Numbered from the stretch's first letter, positions 17,597-27,066 are shown. The stretch is DNA of 64,000 nucleotides from Alteromonas salexigens (GCF_025628895.1 NZ_JAOTJC010000004.1:424388-488387); one strand, 5' to 3'. Numbers and translations: made by a program. Notes: a model not told the origin generated them from the letters alone.

Positions 17597-18394
17597 ATGA
17601 ATGAGCAACCCAAATGGGTAAGTGTTGTAGCCGGCGCGGGCTATAGCGCCAAAACAGTGATGTATTGCATGCTGGGGCTGTTTATATTGTCCTCGGCAAT
17701 ATCTGCCTTCGGCAGTGAAAACACTACACAGCAAAACGTATTTCAGACTGTTAAGTCCCAGCCTTTCGGACAGGTAATGCTGACCGTCCTGATAATCGGC
17801 CTTATCTGCTACACCATCTGGCGCTGGCTGCAAGCCGCCCTGAATACTGAAGACCTGGATATGAGTAATGGTAAAGACATCATTATGCGGGTGTTCCTGT
17901 TTGTCTCAGGGGTACTTTACGCAGGGGTGGCTTACCTGGGTCTGAAAGTGCTTACCGGCGAGCAAAGCGGTAAAGGCGGCGGCAGTAGTGAAGATATGAC
18001 CGCCCAGCTCATGCAGTATCAGTGGGGCCAGCTACTGGTAGGAGCCATTGGTGTGACCATTCTCATCTTTGCCTTTATCCAGTTTAAGCATGCGTACACT
18101 GGTGACTTCATGAAGAAGTTTAAACACAGGGAGCTGTCTTCTGAGGAGCAAAAGACCACCCGTACCGCCGGTCGTCTGGGTTACACAGCGCGAGGCGTGG
18201 TGTATGTACTGGTTGGGGGTTTCTTTGCCATTGCCGCGTGGCGGCACAACCCGGAAAAAGCCGGTGGTCTGCAACAAGCGTTGAGTACGCTGACTGAGCA
18301 GGCCTTTGGTCAGCTTCTGCTGGGTGCAGTGGGTGCCGGCTTTGTGCTGTTCGGTATTTACTGTGCCTTTGAGGCCCGCTATCGCCGGACCTAA
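17597..18394 (+). CDS. DUF1206 six-helix membrane protein
   Basis: 265 aa made of three internal repeats of about 80 residues, each with two transmembrane helices. Each begins with a short GYSAKTVMY / [12 protein letters not shown] / [13 protein letters not shown] type helix. This is the layout of DUF1206. The function is unknown. The 287 bp upstream contain no convincing gene. The 3' end converges with tusA: the two stops overlap by 4 bp, and a strong hairpin follows immediately. Confidence 0.85.
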   Translation: MNEQPKWVSVVAGAGYSAKTVMYCMLGLFILSSAISAFGSENTTQQNVFQTVKSQPFGQVMLTVLIIGLICYTIWRWLQAALNTEDLDMSNGKDIIMRVFLFVSGVLYAGVAYLGLKVLTGEQSGKGGGSSEDMTAQLMQYQWGQLLVGAIGVTILIFAFIQFKHAYTGDFMKKFKHRELSSEEQKTTRTAGRLGYTARGVVYVLVGGFFAIAAWRHNPEKAGGLQQALSTLTEQAFGQLLLGAVGAGFVLFGIYCAFEARYRRT

Positions 18395-18648
18395 GTGTTA
18401 AGACCCTTCCTTATCAGGTACTGATAAGGAAGGGTCTGTGTTTGTGTGGCCACCAGGGTGTGGTCCATAAACCGGCAAAAACTGGGGATATCCCGGGTGG
18501 TGGCGGGGTCGTCGGCAGTCACGCAGACGCTCTCGCCCTCATTCATTTTACGGATTTGCAGGCGAACCATCATCACCGGTTCCGGGCAACGCAGCCCCAG
18601 AGTATCCAGCTGATGATCGGCCTGCGCAAAATCGTCAGAAGTGCTCAT
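18391..18648 (-). CDS. TusA-like sulfur carrier protein
   Basis: 85 aa with the TusA signature [13 protein letters not shown], including the active-site Cys that carries a persulfide. The second conserved part, [13 protein letters not shown], is also present. TusA-type proteins relay sulfur for tRNA thiolation and related pathways. This copy follows pyrE after a 9-bp gap and is probably part of the rph-pyrE transcript. Codons for its last 15 residues lie inside a 17-bp perfect hairpin (18401-18437). It may be TusA itself or a paralogue such as a YedF-type protein. Confidence 0.85.
   Translation of the reverse strand: MSTSDDFAQADHQLDTLGLRCPEPVMMVRLQIRKMNEGESVCVTADDPATTRDIPSFCRFMDHTLVATQTQTLPYQYLIRKGLNT
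18401..18437. repeat. 17-bp perfect hairpin inside the tusA 3' end, at a convergent gene junction
   Basis: AGACCCTTCCTTATCAG (18401-18417) and its exact reverse complement (18421-18437) are separated by only GTA. It lies 7 bp beyond the DUF1206 stop and within the last codons of tusA. No good T-run follows on either strand, so it is not a standard intrinsic terminator. It may block transcription from both sides weakly or protect the mRNA 3' ends. Confidence 0.85.
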
Positions 18649-18657
18649 AGTGCGAAA

Positions 18658-19299
18658 TCAGATACCGTAATTGTTGCGATAACGGGTAATGGCAGCAATA
18701 CTGTCATCATAGCCACCGACTTCTTGCAGATAGGCTACCACATCCCCCAGAGTCACAATTGCAATCACCTGAGTGGAGAAGTCACGCTCTACTTCCTGAA
18801 TAGCGGACAACTCACCCTGACCGCGCTCCTGTCTGTCCAGCGCAATTAACACCCCGGCCAGACTGGCATTGTTTTGCTCAATCAGGGTCATGGACTCGCG
18901 GATGGCTGTACCTGCGGTAATCACATCATCCACCAGCATCACCCGTCCGGCGAGCGGACTGCCTACCAGATTGCCGCCTTCACCATGAGTTTTGGCTTCT
19001 TTGCGGTTAAAGCAATAGGGCACGTCCTGATCATGATGGTCGGCCAGTGCCACAACGGTAGTAGTGGCAATAGGAATGCCTTTATAAGCCGGACCGAACA
19101 GTACATCGAAGGGCACTCCGGCATCTTCCAGCGCAGCGGCGTAATACCGGCCCAGCCGGGCTAAATCACCGCCCCGGTTAAACAGTCCCGCATTGAAAAA
19201 ATACGGGCTCTGGCGGCCGGATTTCAGGGTAAATTCACCAAACTTCAGGACGCCGCGTTCAATAGCGAATGCAATAAACTCGCGCTGGAATGCTTTCAT
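18658..19299 (-). CDS. pyrE: Orotate phosphoribosyltransferase
   Basis: 213 aa, the same length as E. coli PyrE. It converts orotate and PRPP to OMP in pyrimidine synthesis. Visible motifs are the N-terminal [32 protein letters not shown], the flexible loop [11 protein letters not shown], and the PRPP motif [13 protein letters not shown]. It lies 8 bp after rph, too close for the intercistronic UTP-sensing attenuator known in E. coli. Confidence 0.97.
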   Translation of the reverse strand: MKAFQREFIAFAIERGVLKFGEFTLKSGRQSPYFFNAGLFNRGGDLARLGRYYAAALEDAGVPFDVLFGPAYKGIPIATTTVVALADHHDQDVPYCFNRKEAKTHGEGGNLVGSPLAGRVMLVDDVITAGTAIRESMTLIEQNNASLAGVLIALDRQERGQGELSAIQEVERDFSTQVIAIVTLGDVVAYLQEVGGYDDSIAAITRYRNNYGI

Positions 19300-19307
19300 G
19301 GGGCCCC

Positions 19308-20021
19308 CTACGCCAGTGCGGCTTTCTGAATGTCGAACAGCTCACGCAGACCATCACGGGCAATTTCCATCATTTCCTGCATTTCGTCGAAGGAGAAAGG
19401 TTCGCCTTCTGCGGTACCCTGAACTTCAATCAGTTTGCCGGTTTCGGTCATGACCACGTTCATATCTGTTTCTGCTTCAGAGTCTTCAGAATATTCCAGA
19501 TCGGCAATGGGGTTGCCGTTATAGATACCCACCGACAACGCCGCAATCATATGCTTAAGGGGATTCGTTTTAATGATGCCCTTGGCACGCATATAAGTGA
19601 GCGCGTCTACCAGCGCAACACAGGCACCGGTAATCGCAGCAGTGCGGGTACCGCCATCGGCCTGAATAACATCGCAGTCCAGTGTCAGGGTATTTTCGCC
19701 CAGTAGTTTCAGGTCTACTGCAGCGCGCAGCGAGCGGGCAATCAGCCGCTGGATTTCCAGAGTCCGACCACCCTGTTTACCCCGCGCCGCTTCACGGGCA
19801 CTGCGGGTATGGGTCGCGCGGGGCAGCATGCTGTACTCCGCCGTGATCCAGCCTTTTCCCTGACCTTTCATGAAACGCGGAACACCTTCTTCCACAGAGG
19901 CGTTACACAGCACTTTGGTATTACCAAACTCAACCAGCACCGAACCTTCGGCATGGCAGGTATATTGACGGGTAAGGGTAACGGGACGGATCTGACTGGC
20001 GGTTCTGCCGCTTGGACGCAT
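19308..20021 (-). CDS. rph: Ribonuclease PH
   Basis: 237 aa, full family length. It is a phosphorolytic 3' exonuclease that trims tRNA 3' ends. It begins [14 protein letters not shown] and contains [41 protein letters not shown] and the [16 protein letters not shown] active-site segment. It is not truncated, unlike the K-12 allele. It is first of the rph-pyrE-tusA unit and divergent from yicC. The 314-bp region between them (20022-20335) must hold both promoters, and no other gene is seen in it. Confidence 0.97.
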   Translation of the reverse strand: MRPSGRTASQIRPVTLTRQYTCHAEGSVLVEFGNTKVLCNASVEEGVPRFMKGQGKGWITAEYSMLPRATHTRSAREAARGKQGGRTLEIQRLIARSLRAAVDLKLLGENTLTLDCDVIQADGGTRTAAITGACVALVDALTYMRAKGIIKTNPLKHMIAALSVGIYNGNPIADLEYSEDSEAETDMNVVMTETGKLIEVQGTAEGEPFSFDEMQEMMEIARDGLRELFDIQKAALA

Positions 20022-20335
20022 AGTGCATTCCTTATTGTTGGGCTACGAATAATAAGCGCTAAGTATAACGCAGGAGGGGCCTGGCATGAAAATGAAAATC
20101 GGCGCAACGGGGTTTGAACAGGTTGCGGTTTTCGCCGCTTATACCTGCTTAACTGCGACCTGCATTGCTAATTACTGAAAGCGCGTTGCTTCAAATTACG
20201 GGGCGTTTACGCCCTCTGCGATACCTTACCAGTTCTCAGATGATAAAGGTTTAAACATATAACTTATTTACTTGTACGGTTAAATGGCTAGGGTTAGGGT
20301 AGAATAAATAAAGGAAGTCACAATCAGGATTCACT

Positions 20336-21199
20336 ATGATATACAGCATGACAGCGTTCGCCCGGGGCGAAATTAAACAGGAATGGGGCACCGCGGTGTG
20401 GGAAATCCGCTCGGTTAACCAACGGTTTCTAGAAACCTTTTTCCGCCTGCCTGAACAGTTCCGCGCACTGGAGCCCATGCTACGTGAACGCTTCCGAAAG
20501 CGCCTGGCCCGGGGCAAAGTAGAATGCGCACTGCGTTTTACCGCCAACGATGCCGCAGTAGGTAAGCTAAACCTTAACGAAGATCTCGCCAAACAAATAC
20601 TGCATGCGGCTGACTGGGTGCAGGCGCATGGCCAGTCCACCGGTGTAAACCCGCTTGATGTGCTTCGCTGGCCGGGTGTGATAGCCTCTGAAGAAACGGA
20701 CATGGATGCTATCCAGGCACAACTACTGGACGCGTTTGATAACACGCTGAATGATTTTGTGGAAGCCCGTGGAACTGAAGGCACCACGCTGAAGTCACTG
20801 ATTGAACAACGCCTGGATGGCATTGAGCAGGAAGTAGTGAAAGTCGCCGAACAGATGCCGGAAGTGCTGAACTGGCAGCGAGAGCGTATTCAAACCCGCT
20901 TTGAAGAAGCCAGGGTGGAACTGGAGCCAGGCCGGCTGGAACAGGAAATGATTTTACTGGCTCAAAAGGTGGATGTTGCCGAGGAGCTGGACCGGCTGAA
21001 TTCCCATATTAAGGAAACTCGTAAAATCCTCACCAAAGGCGGAGCTGTGGGCCGTCGCCTTGATTTCATGATGCAGGAATTCAATCGCGAGTCGAACACC
21101 CTGGGTTCAAAGTCCATTAACAGCGATATAACCCAGTCGGCGGTAGAGCTGAAGGTACTGATTGAACAAATGCGTGAGCAGATTCAGAATATAGAATAA
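20336..21199 (+). CDS. yicC: YicC family endoribonuclease-related protein
   Basis: 287 aa. It begins with the hallmark MIYSMTAFARGE and ends with the DUF1732 segment (FMMQEFNRESNTLGSKS ... MREQIQNIE). The E. coli relative has been reported as an RNase affecting the small RNA RyhB. The position opposite rph is conserved in gammaproteobacteria. AGGA precedes the start. A terminator follows at 21230-21261. Confidence 0.94.
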   Translation: MIYSMTAFARGEIKQEWGTAVWEIRSVNQRFLETFFRLPEQFRALEPMLRERFRKRLARGKVECALRFTANDAAVGKLNLNEDLAKQILHAADWVQAHGQSTGVNPLDVLRWPGVIASEETDMDAIQAQLLDAFDNTLNDFVEARGTEGTTLKSLIEQRLDGIEQEVVKVAEQMPEVLNWQRERIQTRFEEARVELEPGRLEQEMILLAQKVDVAEELDRLNSHIKETRKILTKGGAVGRRLDFMMQEFNRESNTLGSKSINSDITQSAVELKVLIEQMREQIQNIE

Positions 21200-21229
21200 T
21201 TACTCGAATCATTATGCACCAACGTATTT

Positions 21230-21261
21230 CGCCGCTGAGAGCCCTCTTCAGCGGCGTTTTT
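21230..21261 (+). terminator. Intrinsic terminator after yicC
   Basis: CGCCGCTGA (21230-21238) pairs exactly with TCAGCGGCG (21248-21256) and is followed by TTTTT and further T-rich sequence. Confidence 0.9.
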
Positions 21262-21288
21262 ATAATTGTTTTAATCATGGAGTCCGCT

Positions 21289-21756
21289 ATGCGCACTGGT
21301 TTAATTTTATCAGCCTGTTTCCTGGCCGTTCCGGTAGTTGCAGACACCAACAAACAGCGTATACATGCCGTGCTCAATGACCTGCATACTTTCGCTGCCG
21401 ATGCGAATGGGAAAAGCTACTTTTCGTTGTACTCACCTAATTCCATGTTTATCGGCACCGATGCCAGTGAAACCTGGTCAAAAGAGGAGTTTCAGGCTTA
21501 CGCTCAGCCTTATTTCAGCCAGGGTCAGGGATGGACTTATACGATGACAGAACGCACTGTCACGGTCGCTGAGAGTGGCCAGGTGGCCTGGTTTGTGGAG
21601 ATGCTCCACAATGATAGCCTGGGTGTTACACGTGGAACCGGGGTATTACAGAAATCCGAAGGGGAGTGGCGGGTCGAGCAGTATCATCTGACGCTCCCCG
21701 TGCCGAATGCGATAATTGGTGAGGTGGCGGCCTCGGTTCGGGCTCACGCTAATTAA
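21289..21756 (+). CDS. NTF2-like (SnoaL/DUF4440-type) exported protein
   Basis: 155 aa from ATG 21289, which has GGAG just upstream and begins a signal peptide (MRTGLILSACFLAVPVVA). The longer frame from 21214 would start inside the yicC terminator and is rejected. The mature part has the cone-shaped NTF2-like pattern: an N-terminal helix pair (HAVLNDLHTFAADANGKSYFSLY), then strands ending in GTGVLQKSEGEWRVEQYHLT. Such domains bind small molecules or act as nuclear-transport-factor-2-like enzymes. No catalytic residues can be assigned here. Confidence 0.78.
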   Translation: MRTGLILSACFLAVPVVADTNKQRIHAVLNDLHTFAADANGKSYFSLYSPNSMFIGTDASETWSKEEFQAYAQPYFSQGQGWTYTMTERTVTVAESGQVAWFVEMLHNDSLGVTRGTGVLQKSEGEWRVEQYHLTLPVPNAIIGEVAASVRAHAN

Positions 21757-21759
21757 CAG

Positions 21760-21780
21760 CGCCACCCGGTAAGGGTGGCG
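21760..21780. terminator. Hairpin between convergent genes
   Basis: CGCCACCC (21760-21767) pairs with GGGTGGCG (21773-21780) around GGTAA. It lies 4 bp after the NTF2-like stop and 28 bp before the OmpA-like stop on the other strand. T-runs are weak on both sides, so termination is plausible but not strong. Confidence 0.6.
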
Positions 21781-21807
21781 TGATTGGTCACTTACTCAGA
21801 ATACCTA

Positions 21808-22449
21808 TCAGGTATTGTTCTGCGTCAGCGGTTGAATTTCCAGCTCAACCCGACGGTTCATTTGGCGGTTCGACGGGCTGGTATTAGCAACCTTGGGTTG
21901 GTATTCACCCAAACCTACCGCAGTGATACGGGTGGGGTTGACGTTAAAGGACGTGAGCTGCATTTTCACGGCATTGGCGCGACGCTCTGACAGCCCCTGG
22001 TTGTACTCGGCCGCGCCGGTATCATCAGTGTGACCTTTGATCATCAATACGGTTTTCTCATACTCGTTAAGCACCTTTGCCACGTCATTGAGTACCGGAT
22101 TAAAGTTTGGGCTAATGGAAGCGCTGTCTGTAGCAAACGTGATATCGCCGGGCATGATCAGACGCAAGTTATCGCCTTCGCGGACCACCTGCACGCCGGA
22201 GTCAGAGAGTTCGTTTCGTAACTCTTCTTCCTGTTTATCCATGTAGTTACCAATGGCACCACCGGCAATGGCACCTACTGCGGCGCCCCACGCGTAACGG
22301 CTTTTATCATGATCGCCCGTGGCTTTACCCAGAATGGCGCCCATTACCGCGCCAATGGCCGCACCCTTCTGGGTATTTGAAGGGTTATTTGCACAGCCAC
22401 CAATGGCTACTGACGCAGCAAGTAAACTTACAGCTAATGTCTTTTTCAT
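21808..22449 (-). CDS. OmpA-family lipoprotein with glycine-zipper segment (YiaD-like)
   Basis: 213 aa. A lipoprotein signal ends in the lipobox AIGGC. A glycine-zipper region follows (GAAIGAVMGAILG ... GAAVGAIAGGAIGNY, about residues 28-67). The C-terminal OmpA domain (about 95-205) binds peptidoglycan and carries IKGHTDDTGAAEYNQGLSERR and NRQMNRRVELEI. It likely tethers the outer membrane to the cell wall. The 236 bp upstream (22450-22685) contain an imperfect GGGTGACCGT-type hairpin near 22610-22641 but no gene. Confidence 0.92.
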   Translation of the reverse strand: MKKTLAVSLLAASVAIGGCANNPSNTQKGAAIGAVMGAILGKATGDHDKSRYAWGAAVGAIAGGAIGNYMDKQEEELRNELSDSGVQVVREGDNLRLIMPGDITFATDSASISPNFNPVLNDVAKVLNEYEKTVLMIKGHTDDTGAAEYNQGLSERRANAVKMQLTSFNVNPTRITAVGLGEYQPKVANTSPSNRQMNRRVELEIQPLTQNNT

Positions 22450-22685
22450 AACGTCCTCGTCACTCTGTTATTTTCGTCAAAGAGAGTTACAGCAAGTCCT
22501 GTTCCAGTTTAGCCTAACAGGCGAAACATACCCATAATAGCCGCTGAAAGCTGAACCAGAGGTAAACAGAAGTGGGAAAGTCAGTCGCCGGGCGGGGGCG
22601 GTAGCAGCGGGTGAAACCGTAAAATCTACACGGTCACCCTTTCTGGCGCGCAAATATTATGCAGCGGTGTTGCTTTACGGCGACG

Positions 22686-23900
22686 CTACTGATTTACCAC
22701 CCGTTCAAAAAACGCCTGTACATCAATATTGTAGTCACCAGGTTGCACGGCTTTTTCAATACGCATGGTACTGGTGACAGCGAGGTCCACGTCTTTAAGT
22801 TCAAGGTAGTGATTATTGCGGGCCGAATAGAATACCCGGATTTTGGGCTTGTGGGCATTCTCGGTTTGCTCAGTTACCACTGCCAGCCGTTCATTGCTCA
22901 ACAGCACAATACTGCCGACCGGGTATACCCCCATACACTTAATAAACTGTAAGACCAACTCTTTATCGAGCTTGTGAGGAGAGTCGGCGACCAGGATCTG
23001 TAGCGCGCGCTGGCTGGGCATGCCCTGCTTGTAGCAGCGGTCGGCGGTCAGCGCATCGTACATATCAGCAATGGCCAGCATGCGGCCTTCCTGACTGATT
23101 TCATCGCCCCGACTGCCGTTCGGATAGCCGTAGCCATCCAGTCGCTCATGGTGCTCAGAGACGGTGCGGATAAGGTGCGCCGGGATATTTTCTTCTTCAA
23201 GCGCCTGAACACCATAAAACACGTGGTCGCGCATGATGTTCATTTCCATATCGGTGAGCTTGCCGGGCTTATGCAGAATGCGGTCCGGAATACGGATTTT
23301 GCCAATATCGTGCAGAAAACCTGCGTGCGCCAGGTCGTTGACCTGTGTTTCATCCATACCAATAAAGCGACCGAAATTAGCCAACAGAATCGCCACGTTT
23401 AACGAGTGTTCCAGAAGATAATCGTCTTTTTCACGAATTTTTGTCAGACACAGCAAGGCATCGGGATTGCGATCGATAGACTCCACCAGCTTATGCGAAA
23501 ACTCACGGGGGATCTTATCGTCAAAAGGCAGACCTTTTTGTACCGCATTCAGCAATTGCTTCTGAATGCTTTTACCCTGTTTATGTAATTTCTGGGCGCG
23601 GGTGAGTTCATCCTCAAACCTCACCGAGCGGCTGCCATATTCAGGTTTTGAAGCACGTTGCTGAGGTGATGGCACGTCAGGGTCAGTCGTCGGCGAGGAG
23701 GGCGCAGGATCGAACGCTTTGCTCTCATCAATTACGACCTTTTTTACGCCCTTGGTTCTGAGCGTGTCTACCACTGCCTGATTCGTCACCTTGCCCTGGC
23801 TTTTAATTTTTACTTTGCCAGATTGTTCGGCAATCTGGTGTACATACATGCCCGAGGCCAGGTCGTTGATACTGATGGTTTTTAGTGTGCGTTCCGTCAT
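22686..23900 (-). CDS. HD-GYP domain cyclic-di-GMP phosphodiesterase
   Basis: 404 aa. An N-terminal DUF3391 domain (about 1-130) is followed by an HD-GYP domain. The metal site includes HDIGK (His197-Asp198) and HH at 250-251. The GYP motif is at 258-260 (LDGYGYPNG). KIRIPDRILHKPGKLTDMEM is also typical. It should hydrolyse c-di-GMP to pGpG/GMP, lowering signalling for biofilm and motility changes. It is transcribed alone, and the DUF3391 domain probably gives regulatory input. Confidence 0.93.
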   Translation of the reverse strand: MTERTLKTISINDLASGMYVHQIAEQSGKVKIKSQGKVTNQAVVDTLRTKGVKKVVIDESKAFDPAPSSPTTDPDVPSPQQRASKPEYGSRSVRFEDELTRAQKLHKQGKSIQKQLLNAVQKGLPFDDKIPREFSHKLVESIDRNPDALLCLTKIREKDDYLLEHSLNVAILLANFGRFIGMDETQVNDLAHAGFLHDIGKIRIPDRILHKPGKLTDMEMNIMRDHVFYGVQALEEENIPAHLIRTVSEHHERLDGYGYPNGSRGDEISQEGRMLAIADMYDALTADRCYKQGMPSQRALQILVADSPHKLDKELVLQFIKCMGVYPVGSIVLLSNERLAVVTEQTENAHKPKIRVFYSARNNHYLELKDVDLAVTSTMRIEKAVQPGDYNIDVQAFFERVVNQ

Positions 23901-23966
23901 TCGAATTATTTGCTGAAGTTATCCTTTCATCCGGAGCGTATTATACCACGCCCGTGATTAAATATA

Positions 23967-24305
23967 CTATCCGCTCAGCTCCACTAACAAGGTATACAGA
24001 TCGGGTTTCCACACCACCTCCCGCATTTTTACCCGGCCGTTAATAACGCTAATTCCCTCGTCCGTGAGGAGGATACGCTGTTCGGTAAACTGTGCAAAGC
24101 CTGCTGAAAAAGCCAGTCTCCCATCGCTGCGCACCACACGGTGCCAGGGGACAGTCTCTTCGCACTGGAGCAGACACCGTCCTGCCAGTCTGGCCCGCCC
24201 GGGTAAGCCAGCCAGGTCTGCAAGCTGGCCATAGCTGACAACACGACCCACCGGCACCAGCTTTAGTACCTGCAACATTTGCTCGCAGGCAGGTTTTTTC
24301 GGCAT
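23967..24305 (-). CDS. Alkyltransferase-like protein (ATL), MGMT family without the acceptor cysteine
   Basis: 112 aa from ATG 24305, preceded by GAGGGG. It has the methylguanine-DNA methyltransferase DNA-binding fold: VGRVVSYGQLADLAGLPGRARLAG. The PCHRV active-site motif reads VPWHRVV, so the alkyl-acceptor Cys is replaced by Trp. ATL proteins bind O6-alkylguanine without repairing it and hand the lesion to nucleotide-excision repair. The gene is divergent from the DTW-domain gene, with only 31 bp between starts. Confidence 0.88.
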   Translation of the reverse strand: MPKKPACEQMLQVLKLVPVGRVVSYGQLADLAGLPGRARLAGRCLLQCEETVPWHRVVRSDGRLAFSAGFAQFTEQRILLTDEGISVINGRVKMREVVWKPDLYTLLVELSG

Positions 24306-24336
24306 ACTTGACCCCTCGTTATTCGAACCATCTATC

Positions 24337-24924
24337 ATGCGCGACTATTGCTCACAATGCCATTATCCCCTGCGCACCTGCGTGTGCGCACATGTGCAAC
24401 AGGTGCACAGCCCCGTTTCCGTGTGGTTGATACAACACCCGCGAGAGCGCGACCACGCTAAAAACACGGCGCGGCTGGTCAGCCTGTGTGTGCCTGACGC
24501 CCACTGCATACCGGCAGACGATAACCAGCGGATAAACAGCCTTGCTGACCGTTGTCAGCAACAGCCCAGCGCGGTGATCTACCCGGGCCCGGCGAGTATG
24601 CCGTGGGAATCTCACGCTGAAGACGCCCCGCAGGCATTCACTAATCTGGTATTTTTAGATGGCAGCTGGCGTCAGGCAAAAGGATTGTGGCTGGCACACC
24701 CATGGTTACAGAGGCTGCCCAGTTTTCATTTCTCCGCCAACCCGGCGTCAGCATATGCCATTCGGCATACGGACGGTGAGCATCATCTGTCTACACTGGA
24801 GGCGGTGGCGTACAGTCTGACCACCGGGTATGGAACAGACACAGCTGCGCTGCTGCGTCTTCAACACGCCATGCAGGCGCACTGGCAGGGTCCGGCATGC
24901 CATCGCCGGGGACACAATCGCTAA
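24337..24924 (+). CDS. DTW-domain tRNA-uridine aminocarboxypropyltransferase
   Basis: 195 aa. An N-terminal zinc-type cluster CSQCHYPLRTCVC is followed by LIQHPRERDHAKNTARL and the family's DxxW signature LDGSWRQAKG. The C-terminal HHLSTLEAVAY is also conserved. TapT/DTWD enzymes use S-adenosylmethionine to make acp3U in tRNA. The DTW motif reads DGSW here, within family variation. The 3' end overlaps the stop of the convergent GST gene by 4 bp. Confidence 0.85.
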   Translation: MRDYCSQCHYPLRTCVCAHVQQVHSPVSVWLIQHPRERDHAKNTARLVSLCVPDAHCIPADDNQRINSLADRCQQQPSAVIYPGPASMPWESHAEDAPQAFTNLVFLDGSWRQAKGLWLAHPWLQRLPSFHFSANPASAYAIRHTDGEHHLSTLEAVAYSLTTGYGTDTAALLRLQHAMQAHWQGPACHRRGHNR

Positions 24925-25517
24925 CCCATCGACACGAATCCCGGCTGGGTTGTGATAAGTTCAAGCCAGTATCGAATAGCCGGGAAGGGCGCTAAATCGA
25001 ATCCCCCCTCGTCAGCCACATGGGTGTAGGCAAACAGAGAAATATCCGCCAGCGAAAACTGCTCACCAAGCAAGTAGGGCGTGCGACTTAACTGCTGTTC
25101 CATAACCTCAAGGGCACGATAGCCTGCGGCGTGTTTTGCTTCGTATTCTTCACGGCGGGCAGCGGGCAAACCCAGATATAGTTTAATGAAGCGGGCTACT
25201 GCAATATTCGGCTCATGGCTGTACTGTTCGAAAAACTGCCATTCCAGCATCTTTGCGTGCTCAAAGGGCGTCGTTGGCACTAGTGCAGTGCCCGCGGCCA
25301 GGAAATTCAGAATGGCGTTAGATTCGGTAAGGATCCGGCCGTCATCAAGTTCCAGTACCGGGATTTTACCGGCGGGTGCTTTTTCCAGAAACGTGGGGGA
25401 ACGGGTATCCCCGCGCAGAATATCCATGTGGGTCCACTTGCAGGTTTGTCCTGTTAACGCCAGTAGCAGTTGAATTTTGTAACAATTGCCCGAGCGTTTG
25501 TCGCCGTAGATGCGCAT
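24921..25517 (-). CDS. Glutathione S-transferase family protein
   Basis: 198 aa. A thioredoxin-like N-terminal domain (RIYGDKRSGNCYKIQLLL; the glutathione contact is in ILTESNAILNFL, about 62-73) precedes an all-helical C-terminal domain with the conserved N-capping region YLLGEQFSLADISLFAY. It conjugates or reduces substrates with glutathione in the cytoplasm. The active-site Ser/Cys lies in SGNC. The specific class and substrate are not determinable. Confidence 0.9.
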   Translation of the reverse strand: MRIYGDKRSGNCYKIQLLLALTGQTCKWTHMDILRGDTRSPTFLEKAPAGKIPVLELDDGRILTESNAILNFLAAGTALVPTTPFEHAKMLEWQFFEQYSHEPNIAVARFIKLYLGLPAARREEYEAKHAAGYRALEVMEQQLSRTPYLLGEQFSLADISLFAYTHVADEGGFDLAPFPAIRYWLELITTQPGFVSMG

Positions 25518-25548
25518 AAAACCTCCCTGTTAATGCCCGGTACCCCGG

Positions 25549-26559
25549 TTAGATTGTGAAGTACTCCGCCAGCGACAGACAGGCCCAGGACAGAGGGATA
25601 AGCAAAAACGCCCCCACTATCTTCAGCGACTGACGAAGATCGATAGGCCAGACGGACATCGACTGTATGTCTTCAATTTGATCCTGGCAGCGATTCAGAG
25701 AGCGCAACAGGTCCTGTTTGTGCCGGGGTTTACTGGCGGCCTGGTCATAGATATCCTGCATGCGCGCAGTTAATCGATTGACTGCCTGGACTTTGAGATT
25801 TTTCATCACGGTCTGCATGCGGAACACAGGCAGCAACAGATAAAGAAACAGTCCACCTCCAAAAATACTAAGCAGCACAATATCGATGGTGGGAATGTCC
25901 TTTCCGAACCAGAAAACCGGCACGATCAATAAACTAAATACTGCATGAATAGCGTTACTCAGGCCTAAGTCTGAAAACGGCTTAAGTAGTTTAATCTCTG
26001 ACAGGCCGTTCCCGGCGGAGGAGATCAGACGGCGGCTAATGAAGCGGGTGGTAGTGGTGACTTGTAACAGGTAAAGCCAGATAAAAAACCAGAACGGTAC
26101 CGCAGTCACGTTCAGCAGTAGCACGCCAATTTGCAGGTCGAGCGCCAGCAGCCCTTCACTGGCCAGGTACACAGTCGTTACCAGTAACGCAATAGAGGCG
26201 GCAATAATCACCTGATGTTGCAGCCAGCGGGTTAGCACATCGCGGTAATAACTGAACTCTGTCATGCGCTGCTGGGCAATCAGGTAGCTGACAATAGTAG
26301 ACGCTGTGCGTCTGTGTAAAAGGCGCACGTTAAACCATAGATAACCGGTGACAATGGGCATACCCAGCGCAGCGTTAAAGTCTCGCTGTGCGCGTACCTC
26401 GCCCGCTGACGGCAGGGTAAGGGTGCCGGCCAGATAATTTAAGGTAAGAGTAATCAATACGTATGCCAGCGGTATCACCCATAAAGCCATGGCGGCCGGC
26501 GACATATAGCGGCTACTCAGCGGCATGGCTGTAGGGTTACCTGAAAAGGGACTGTGCAC
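25549..26559 (-). CDS. Multi-pass membrane protein of unknown family
   Basis: 336 aa with about six to eight hydrophobic helices (around residues 24-45, 62-82, 118-140, 145-175, 205-225, 228-248 and 312-333). A soluble helical stretch at about 255-305 resembles a coiled coil (VNRLTARMQDIYDQAAS...). I do not recognise the family. A later start at Met12 or Met19 is possible. It lies 31 bp upstream of the GST gene on the same strand, but no functional link is evident. The 159 bp before it (26560-26718) show no gene. Confidence 0.7.
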   Translation of the reverse strand: MHSPFSGNPTAMPLSSRYMSPAAMALWVIPLAYVLITLTLNYLAGTLTLPSAGEVRAQRDFNAALGMPIVTGYLWFNVRLLHRRTASTIVSYLIAQQRMTEFSYYRDVLTRWLQHQVIIAASIALLVTTVYLASEGLLALDLQIGVLLLNVTAVPFWFFIWLYLLQVTTTTRFISRRLISSAGNGLSEIKLLKPFSDLGLSNAIHAVFSLLIVPVFWFGKDIPTIDIVLLSIFGGGLFLYLLLPVFRMQTVMKNLKVQAVNRLTARMQDIYDQAASKPRHKQDLLRSLNRCQDQIEDIQSMSVWPIDLRQSLKIVGAFLLIPLSWACLSLAEYFTI

Positions 26560-26718
26560 GAAAGACTTCTACTTAGAAATTTCTATTTTTGGCTAGTTTA
26601 CTCCCATCATGGGGGTAGGCCAAGTTAATCAACCAGATGCCTCGTGCATCCGGAGCCCGGTACTTCCCTGTTCAGGATTTAAGCGTAACCCCCTTTATAC
26701 AATTATCAAGTATGAGGG

Positions 26719-27066
26719 CTATTCTGACCACACTGCGAATTCACTGCCACCGGGTTCACTGAAATGAAACCGCTGGCCGCCGGGAAACGCGAAAATGGGC
26801 TTCACAATACGCCCACCGGCCTTTTCTATCTGTTGCCGGCACGACGCCAGGTCCTCACAGTAAAACACTACCAGCACACCGCCGGTGCGTGTAAGTGACG
26901 GTGTATCGGCGTGATAAAAGCCGCCCTGCATCTCCGGCGTATCAAACGCACTGTACTCTCCACCGTAATCGGTGAATTGCCAGTCAAAAACCTCTGTAAA
27001 GAACGCCTTGGTGGCCGGCAAGTCTGAAGAGGGTACTTCCAGATAATTAATGGCCTTGTTTCTCAT
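26719..27066 (-). CDS. VOC-family (glyoxalase/bleomycin-resistance-like) protein
   Basis: 115 aa, one VOC domain of two beta-alpha-beta-beta-beta modules. The N-terminus INYLEVPSSDLPATKAFFTEVFDWQFTDYG and the C-terminus HFSEPGGSEFAVW are typical. The metal-ligand positions are only partly occupied, so it may bind rather than transform its ligand. No target is predicted. Confidence 0.88.
   Translation of the reverse strand: MRNKAINYLEVPSSDLPATKAFFTEVFDWQFTDYGGEYSAFDTPEMQGGFYHADTPSLTRTGGVLVVFYCEDLASCRQQIEKAGGRIVKPIFAFPGGQRFHFSEPGGSEFAVWSE

Noticed and set aside
20281-20299. Telomere-like TAGGGTTAGGGT near yicC
   Set aside because: Only two short units, in a normal promoter region of a circular-chromosome type organism; no terminal repeat or protelomerase signal.
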